Of a stretch of 64,000 bases of DNA, positions 59,269 to 64,000 are shown piece after piece. How positions within the stretch are numbered: the stretch's first letter is position 1; each line of letters starts with the position of its first letter. The stretch is from JAGTVB01 sp049282355. Its GTDB lineage: Bacteria > Pseudomonadota > Gammaproteobacteria > HK1. A program made the translations under genes and the position numbers. Location of the stretch: positions 1 to 64,000 of the forward strand of contig JBAPTW010000033.1 in NCBI GenBank assembly GCA_049282355.1, written 5' to 3'. The notes beneath the pieces are model-generated. The model made no database searches, had not been told where the DNA came from, and saw only the letters and a list, made by a program, of their open reading frames with translations.

Positions 59269-61362
59269 CTAATTGCCACCGAGCCCTTTCATACTGAGGC
59301 GAATACGCCCTTGCCGGTCGACCTCGAGCACCTTGACCTTGACGTAATCCCCTTCCTTGAGCTTGTCGCTCACGTGTTGCACTCGCTCCTCTGAAATCTG
59401 GGAGATATGTACCAGCCCATCCTTGCCAGGCAGAATATTGACGAAAGCACCAAAATCCATGAGCTTCGACACCCGACCATCATAGATCATACCCACTTCG
59501 ACGTCGGCCGTGATCTGTTCGATTCGCCGCCGCGCTTCTTCGCCCGCAGCGAAATCAACAGATGCAATTTTCACCGTGCCATCATCCAGAATGTCTACCG
59601 TCGCACCGGTCTCTTCAGTAATGGCACGGATGGTAATACCTCCCTTCCCAATGACGTCACGTATCTTTTCAGGGTTGATACGGAAAGTAATGATGCGCGG
59701 CGCGTAGGGTGACATTTCCAGACGGGGCTCGGCGATGGTCTCCGCCATCTTATCCAAGATATGCAGTCTCCCCTCCTTGGCCTGCGCCAATGCGATTTCC
59801 ATAATTTCCCGAGTGATACCGTTGATCTTGATATCCATCTGCAAAGCAGTCACACCCTCACGGGTGCCGGCGACCTTGAAGTCCATATCCCCCAAGTGGT
59901 CCTCGTCGCCCATGATGTCCGAGAGCACGACGAATTGTTCACCTTCTTTTATGAGCCCCATGGCGATCCCCGCGACCGCCCCTTTTACCGGTACGCCTGC
60001 ATCCATTAACGCAAGGCTGGTTCCGCACACCGATGCCATCGAGCTCGAGCCATTGGACTCGGTGATCTCCGCGACGATCCGCACCACGTACGGGAATCCG
60101 TCCATGTCGGGCATAACAGCCTGTATGGCGCGCTTTGCCAATCGACCGTGACCGATTTCCCGACGCTTGGGCGACCCCACCCGACCCGTTTCCCCGACAC
60201 AGTAGGGAGGGAAGTTGTAGTGCAACATAAACGGCTCGCGACGCTCGCCCTCAATGGCGTCGATCACTTGGGCATCCCGACCCGTGCCGAGGGTGGCCAC
60301 CACAAGTGCCTGCGTTTCGCCGCGAGTGAAAAGTGCCGAGCCATGGGTGCGAGGGAGTATGCCGATGCGACTCGATATAGGACGCACGGATCGCGGCCCT
60401 CGGCCATCGATACGCACCTTCCCATCCAGCACCCAACTGCGCACCGTGCTTTTTTCAAAGCGCTCGATAGCTTGGACAACTTGCTCCGCTTCCCAATCGC
60501 AGTCCTCATCCTCTCTAATGGCAGCAACGCCGCGTAGGCGAATTGCTGCGAGTTGCTGCTGACGCGCGAGCTTCTCCGGGATACGATAAGCTTGGCGAAT
60601 GTCCTCGCCGACCAAGGTTTCAATGCGCTCTCGCAAGCGCACGTCCTCCTGAGGCGACTCCCACGCTACTGCTGAAACTCCTGCATCGCTGGCAAGCTCG
60701 CGAATAAGCGCGATCACTGGACGCAGCTGTTCATGCCCAAAAAGCACCGCATCGAGCATGGTGTCTTCAGATAGCTCCTTGGCCTCCGACTCGACCATCA
60801 GCACCGCTTCATCGGTCCCGGCGACAACCAAGTCGAGCTGCGCATCAGCGAGCTCACTGACGGTAGGATTAAGTAAAAATTTCCCCTCTCGATACCCCAC
60901 CCGGGCAGCCCCAATCGGCCCCTGAAAGGGAAGGCCGGAAAGACACAATGCGGCGGAAGCTCCGATCAGGGCAGGAACGTCCGGATCGATTTCCGGATCG
61001 AGGGAAACCACGGTAGCAATTACCTGCACTTCCTGGTTGAAGCCTTTCGGAAACAAGGGCCGGATGGGTCGATCAATAAGCCGCGATGTCAGCGTTTCCT
61101 TCTCCGTAGGGCGCCCCTCCCGTTTGAAAAATCCACCGGGAATCTTGCCTGCAGCATAGGTCTTTTCCTGATAATCCACCGTCAGAGGAAAAAAGTCCCT
61201 GGCCACACCACTTGCTTGCTCCCCCACGATGGTCACCAAGACACAGGTATCCCCTAAACTTGCGAGCACCGCGGCCGAGGCCTGGCGGGCAATCTCACCG
61301 GTTTCGAGGCTAAGGGTATGATCGCCGTACGGCACAGCCTTCTTAATGTGAGTCAACGTCAT
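59269..61362 (-). CDS. pnp: Polyribonucleotide nucleotidyltransferase
   Basis: PNPase degrades RNA 3' to 5' with phosphate, and works in the degradosome. The 697-residue product has two RNase PH cores (about 1-220 and 305-545) around an alpha-helical domain, a KH domain (about 553-610, with the GKGG loop in VIGKGGITIRAI) and an S1 domain (about 620-690, with GRVSKLMDFGAFVNILPGKDG). Length is near E. coli PNPase (711). It follows rpsO as in most proteobacteria. Confidence 0.97.
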   Translation of the reverse strand: MTLTHIKKAVPYGDHTLSLETGEIARQASAAVLASLGDTCVLVTIVGEQASGVARDFFPLTVDYQEKTYAAGKIPGGFFKREGRPTEKETLTSRLIDRPIRPLFPKGFNQEVQVIATVVSLDPEIDPDVPALIGASAALCLSGLPFQGPIGAARVGYREGKFLLNPTVSELADAQLDLVVAGTDEAVLMVESEAKELSEDTMLDAVLFGHEQLRPVIALIRELASDAGVSAVAWESPQEDVRLRERIETLVGEDIRQAYRIPEKLARQQQLAAIRLRGVAAIREDEDCDWEAEQVVQAIERFEKSTVRSWVLDGKVRIDGRGPRSVRPISSRIGILPRTHGSALFTRGETQALVVATLGTGRDAQVIDAIEGERREPFMLHYNFPPYCVGETGRVGSPKRREIGHGRLAKRAIQAVMPDMDGFPYVVRIVAEITESNGSSSMASVCGTSLALMDAGVPVKGAVAGIAMGLIKEGEQFVVLSDIMGDEDHLGDMDFKVAGTREGVTALQMDIKINGITREIMEIALAQAKEGRLHILDKMAETIAEPRLEMSPYAPRIITFRINPEKIRDVIGKGGITIRAITEETGATVDILDDGTVKIASVDFAAGEEARRRIEQITADVEVGMIYDGRVSKLMDFGAFVNILPGKDGLVHISQISEERVQHVSDKLKEGDYVKVKVLEVDRQGRIRLSMKGLGGN

Positions 61363-61432
61363 CAGCTTTCCTTAAGCGCTTATTCTGATAGCGGGAGGAG
61401 GCGGAGCCTGAAGGAATAGGGAGCAAGGACCA

Positions 61433-61702
61433 CTATCGGCGCAGTCCGAGACGCTTTATCAGGTCGCGGTAACGAAGCACATCCATGCGCCTTAAGTAGT
61501 CGAGTAAGCGGCGCCTGCGATTCACTTTTCGCAATAGGCCCTGGCGCGAGTGGTGGTCATGCACATGAACCTTAAAGTGTTCGGTAAGACTCTGGATCTC
61601 GGCCGACAGTAAAGCGACCTGAACCTCCGCTGATCCCGTGTCTCCAGGGGAGCGCTGGTATTGTGCAATAATCTGCTCTGTTTCCGATGTATTAAGGGTC
61701 AT
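61433..61702 (-). CDS. rpsO: Ribosomal protein S15
   Basis: S15 is a small 30S protein that binds 16S rRNA early in assembly. The 89-residue product matches family length and sequence (SPGDTGSAEVQVALLS ... HSRQGLLRKVNRRRRLLDYL ... YRDLIKRLGLRR; pieces not joined). The ATG at 61702 has AGGG just upstream, and the frame is open a further 22 codons without a ribosome site. In E. coli S15 represses its own mRNA; no matching pseudoknot was looked for in detail. Confidence 0.97.
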   Translation of the reverse strand: MTLNTSETEQIIAQYQRSPGDTGSAEVQVALLSAEIQSLTEHFKVHVHDHHSRQGLLRKVNRRRRLLDYLRRMDVLRYRDLIKRLGLRR

Positions 61703-61792
61703 TTCCCTGTCCTGCAATGTCCGGGCCTGGTATTGTACTCTCCTGTGACCTCTTGAACAAGCGAGCACATAGGCACCAAGTAATTGATTAAG

Positions 61793-62728
61793 TTAAGTTT
61801 TATTTGCTTGCAGTGCAGCGTTAACCAACCGGCGAGGCGCGATTCTGCCATCATCCAGCACCTCGCCCAAACCGAGAAAGCTTTGACGATCACCATAGAT
61901 CTTTACCCACCCCCGGGTAGGTGCGTGGGGTACCAGCACTGCTTGGCCCCGACGAACATAGTAAGCCACGTCCTCTGAGAGGCGCACATCGGGCCAGTCA
62001 GAGATAGCCGCTTCCATTGGCTGCAGGAGTGAATCCAAAGCGGCCAGGTCCGCTAGTGCCAATACCTGCAGCTGTGGCAGGGTTACTAGGGAATTGTCAT
62101 CGAACGGTCCGGAACCAATCCGCCGCAGGCTTTCCACATGAGCACCACAACCCAGCGCTTCCCCGATATCCTCGGCCAACGTACGTATGTAGGTCCCTTT
62201 CGAACAGCACACCTCGACTTCCAGCTTCTCCAGCTCCCGCCGCAAGACCTGCAGATAGTGAATTGTCACCGTGCGGGGCTTGCGCTCCACGTCCAGGCCT
62301 TGGTGTGCTAGCTTGTATAATCTTTGTCCCCGCAGCTTGATCGCCGAGTACATCGGAGGCACCTGCTCGATAGGCCCCTGAAAATCTCGAATAACCTTGC
62401 TCAGCTCGTGCTCGCCGAAGCTGGGCACGGGGCGTCGATCAATTATTTGTCCTTCCGCGTCGCCCGTCGTGGTTTTTTGGCCAAATCGAAACACTGCTCG
62501 ATAACGTTTGTCAGCTCCCAGCAAAAATCCAGAGATTTTTGTCGCCTCCCCAAAGCAAATGGGAAGCAATCCGCTAGCGAGTCGATCCAAACTCCCAGTA
62601 TGTCCCGCCTTACGTGCCTGGAACAGCCGCTTGACACTTTGCAGAGCTTCATTCGACCCCATCCCGACAGGTTTATCAAACAATAGAATCCCGTGCACGT
62701 CACGTCCCACTCTCCGGGACCGGGCCAT
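61793..62728 (-). CDS. truB: tRNA pseudouridine(55) synthase TruB
   Basis: TruB makes pseudouridine 55 in the T-arm of all tRNAs. The 311-residue product has GILLFDKPVGMGSN (about 13-26), the catalytic Asp in GHTGSLDRLASGLLP (D48), the SAIKLRGQRLYKLAHQG segment (about 126-142) and a C-terminal PUA-like domain. It starts 1 base after the rbfA stop. It is part of the infB-rbfA-truB-rpsO-pnp operon. Confidence 0.96.
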   Translation of the reverse strand: MARSRRVGRDVHGILLFDKPVGMGSNEALQSVKRLFQARKAGHTGSLDRLASGLLPICFGEATKISGFLLGADKRYRAVFRFGQKTTTGDAEGQIIDRRPVPSFGEHELSKVIRDFQGPIEQVPPMYSAIKLRGQRLYKLAHQGLDVERKPRTVTIHYLQVLRRELEKLEVEVCCSKGTYIRTLAEDIGEALGCGAHVESLRRIGSGPFDDNSLVTLPQLQVLALADLAALDSLLQPMEAAISDWPDVRLSEDVAYYVRRGQAVLVPHAPTRGWVKIYGDRQSFLGLGEVLDDGRIAPRRLVNAALQANKT

Positions 62729-62729
62729 G

Positions 62730-63134
62730 TTATTCGTCCTCTTTTTCGTCTTGCTTGGGTGTAGTTCCTGAAACAGATTCTCTCGCCCCGCTGCTGACGG
62801 TTGAGTCGATGAGCGTCAATACGCGATTTACCCTTTCCAGCTCCGTATCCCATGCAAATATCAGCTCAGGCAGTGCGCGTGCACGAATTCGACGAGCCAA
62901 TTCGCGACGAATAAATCCTCGGGCTTTCATTGCCGCACGTAGCGTCTCTTGCACGTGTTGCGCAACGTGGACCTCCAGAAAAACCCTGGCTCGTGCCAGA
63001 TCTCTGGTCACCTCAACCCGAGAAACAGTGGCTCCGTGCAGCCGCGGATCACCCACTCCGCGGGCGAAAAGCTCCGCCAACTCTCGATGGATCTGCGCTG
63101 CTACGCGGCTGGCGCGGCTAAACTCCCTCGGCAT
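62730..63134 (-). CDS. rbfA: Ribosome-binding factor A
   Basis: RbfA binds the immature 30S subunit near the 16S helix 1 region and is required for late maturation and cold growth. The 134-residue product has a single KH-like fold, with RASRVAAQIHRELAELFARG (about 7-26), VSRVEVTRDLARARVFLEV (about 38-56) and LPELIFAWDTELERVNRV (about 87-104). The acidic/Lys-rich tail (KQDEKEDE) is extra. The ATG overlaps the infB stop (TAATG). Confidence 0.96.
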   Translation of the reverse strand: MPREFSRASRVAAQIHRELAELFARGVGDPRLHGATVSRVEVTRDLARARVFLEVHVAQHVQETLRAAMKARGFIRRELARRIRARALPELIFAWDTELERVNRVLTLIDSTVSSGARESVSGTTPKQDEKEDE

Positions 63135-64000
63135 TACACGCTGCGGTTTACCTGAACTTTCTCGAACACCTCAATTTGGTCACCCGCCTTCACGTCATTG
63201 TAGTTCTTAACGCCGATGCCACACTCCATACCGGCCTTAACCTCACTGACGTCTTCCTTGAAACGACGCAGTGATTCGAGCTCTCCCTCAAAGATAACGA
63301 CGTTGTCACGCAGCACGCGGATCGGATTGTGTCGGCGCACTACCCCTTGCACCACCATGCAGCCCGCGACAGCGCCAAACCTTCGAACACGAAACACATC
63401 ACGTACCTCGGCGATTCCTACCACTTGCTCCTTGAACTCCGGCTTCAGCATCCCCTGCATGGCTTGCTTAACAGTGTCAGTCACATCATAAATAACACTG
63501 AAGTAATGTACGTCCACATTTTCGGCTTCGATCAGCTGGCGCGCGGCACCGTCTGCGCGCACGCTAAAGCCAATAATGATGGCCTTCGATGCAATCGCCA
63601 GATTCACATCAGTTTCGCTAATACCGCCAGTCCCGCTGCCGACGATATTCACGCGCACGTCATCTGTGGAAAGTGCGGTCAAAGCATCGCGCAGTGCCTC
63701 CACAGAACCTTGAACATCTGCCTTGAGGACAAGATTGAGCGTATTGATCTCGCCTTCAGCCATCTGCTCAAAAACGTTTTCGAGCTTGGCTGCTTGTTGT
63801 CTGGCAAGCTTGATTTCCCGGAACTTACCTTGGCGAAACAAGGCGATTTCCCGTGCCTTGCGTTCATCGGCGATGACGATGGCCTCATCGCCAGCATTCG
63901 GAGGTCCAGAAAGTCCTAAAACCTCTACAGGGATGGAAGGCCCTGCTTCCTCAACCGCGCTGCCTGTCTCATCGAACAAGCCACGCACACGACCAAACTC
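63134..64000 (-). CDS. infB: Translation initiation factor IF-2 (partial, C-terminal part)
   Basis: About 289 residues from the C-terminus of IF-2; the gene continues past the window end. Seen are the end of domain II (PSIPVEVLGLSGPPNAGDE), the domain III/linker segment (NLVLKADVQGSVEALRDAL), and the C-terminal fMet-tRNA-binding domain with GTCGGISE-like GSGTGGISETDV and the final GIGVKNYNDVKAGDQIEVFE. The upstream GTPase domain is outside. It heads the rbfA-truB-rpsO-pnp genes in this window (nusA should lie upstream). Confidence 0.97.
   Translation of the reverse strand, partial: EFGRVRGLFDETGSAVEEAGPSIPVEVLGLSGPPNAGDEAIVIADERKAREIALFRQGKFREIKLARQQAAKLENVFEQMAEGEINTLNLVLKADVQGSVEALRDALTALSTDDVRVNIVGSGTGGISETDVNLAIASKAIIIGFSVRADGAARQLIEAENVDVHYFSVIYDVTDTVKQAMQGMLKPEFKEQVVGIAEVRDVFRVRRFGAVAGCMVVQGVVRRHNPIRVLRDNVVIFEGELESLRRFKEDVSEVKAGMECGIGVKNYNDVKAGDQIEVFEKVQVNRSV

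Overview
The window is a stretch of chromosome from a gammaproteobacterium, most likely a free-living, respiring chemolithotroph. The evidence is gene order and content: uvrY/gacA-uvrC-pgsA-tRNA-Gly-tRNA-Cys-tRNA-Leu, ftsK-lolA-serS, trxB-aat-bpt-infA, glrK-qseG-glrR, exbB-exbD-lpxK-ycaR, and infB-rbfA-truB-rpsO-pnp are gammaproteobacterial arrangements. An ATP sulfurylase (sat) and a RegB/RegA redox two-component system suggest, but do not prove, a sulfur-oxidising autotroph. The order below genus cannot be read from the sequence. No insertion sequence, prophage or CRISPR array was seen; this is housekeeping chromosome with a few unusual insertions.

Region by region: 0.2-5.3 kb holds an unrecognised protein, a small EF-hand protein and the glrK-qseG-glrR envelope-stress two-component operon. 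5.9-9.6 kb holds an NDP-sugar pyrophosphorylase fused to a degenerate phosphohexomutase, followed by a sucrose-phosphate-synthase-like GT4 glycosyltransferase. 10.2-14.2 kb is the gacA-uvrC-pgsA-tRNA block, in which tRNA-Leu(UAA) is interrupted by a 240-nt group I intron. 14.9-16.7 kb is an RpoD-like sigma factor with changed -10 recognition residues. 17-25.6 kb has tRNA-Ser, yccA, serS, lolA, ftsK, trxB, aat, bpt and infA. 25.9-29.6 kb has two phosphatases and regB-regA. 31-41 kb is rich in zinc genes: zur (followed by egtB), an FmdB-like protein that lost its zinc cysteines, znuA-znuC-znuB, a tandem nitroreductase (SagB/ThcOx-like) sharing the znuA upstream region, sat, and a stand-alone CZB zinc-binding protein. 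Two candidate Zur operators lie beside zur and znuA.

41-53 kb holds envelope genes (yidD, an M23 peptidase, ycaR, lpxK, exbD, exbB, comEC, lolD and a single lolC/E-type permease), glgC, a GT-B glycosyltransferase and tsaB. 53.5-59.2 kb is a complete complex II locus: ygfX, an SDHAF4-like factor (DUF1674), sdhCDAB, sdhE and ygfZ. 59.3-64 kb is the translation/RNA operon pnp, rpsO, truB, rbfA and the 3' part of infB, read on the minus strand and cut by the window end.

Most noteworthy are the intron-split tRNA-Leu, the divergent RpoD paralogue, the zinc/Zur region with its linked ergothioneine-type and nitroreductase genes, and the presence of both known types of SdhA maturation factor at one sdh locus.
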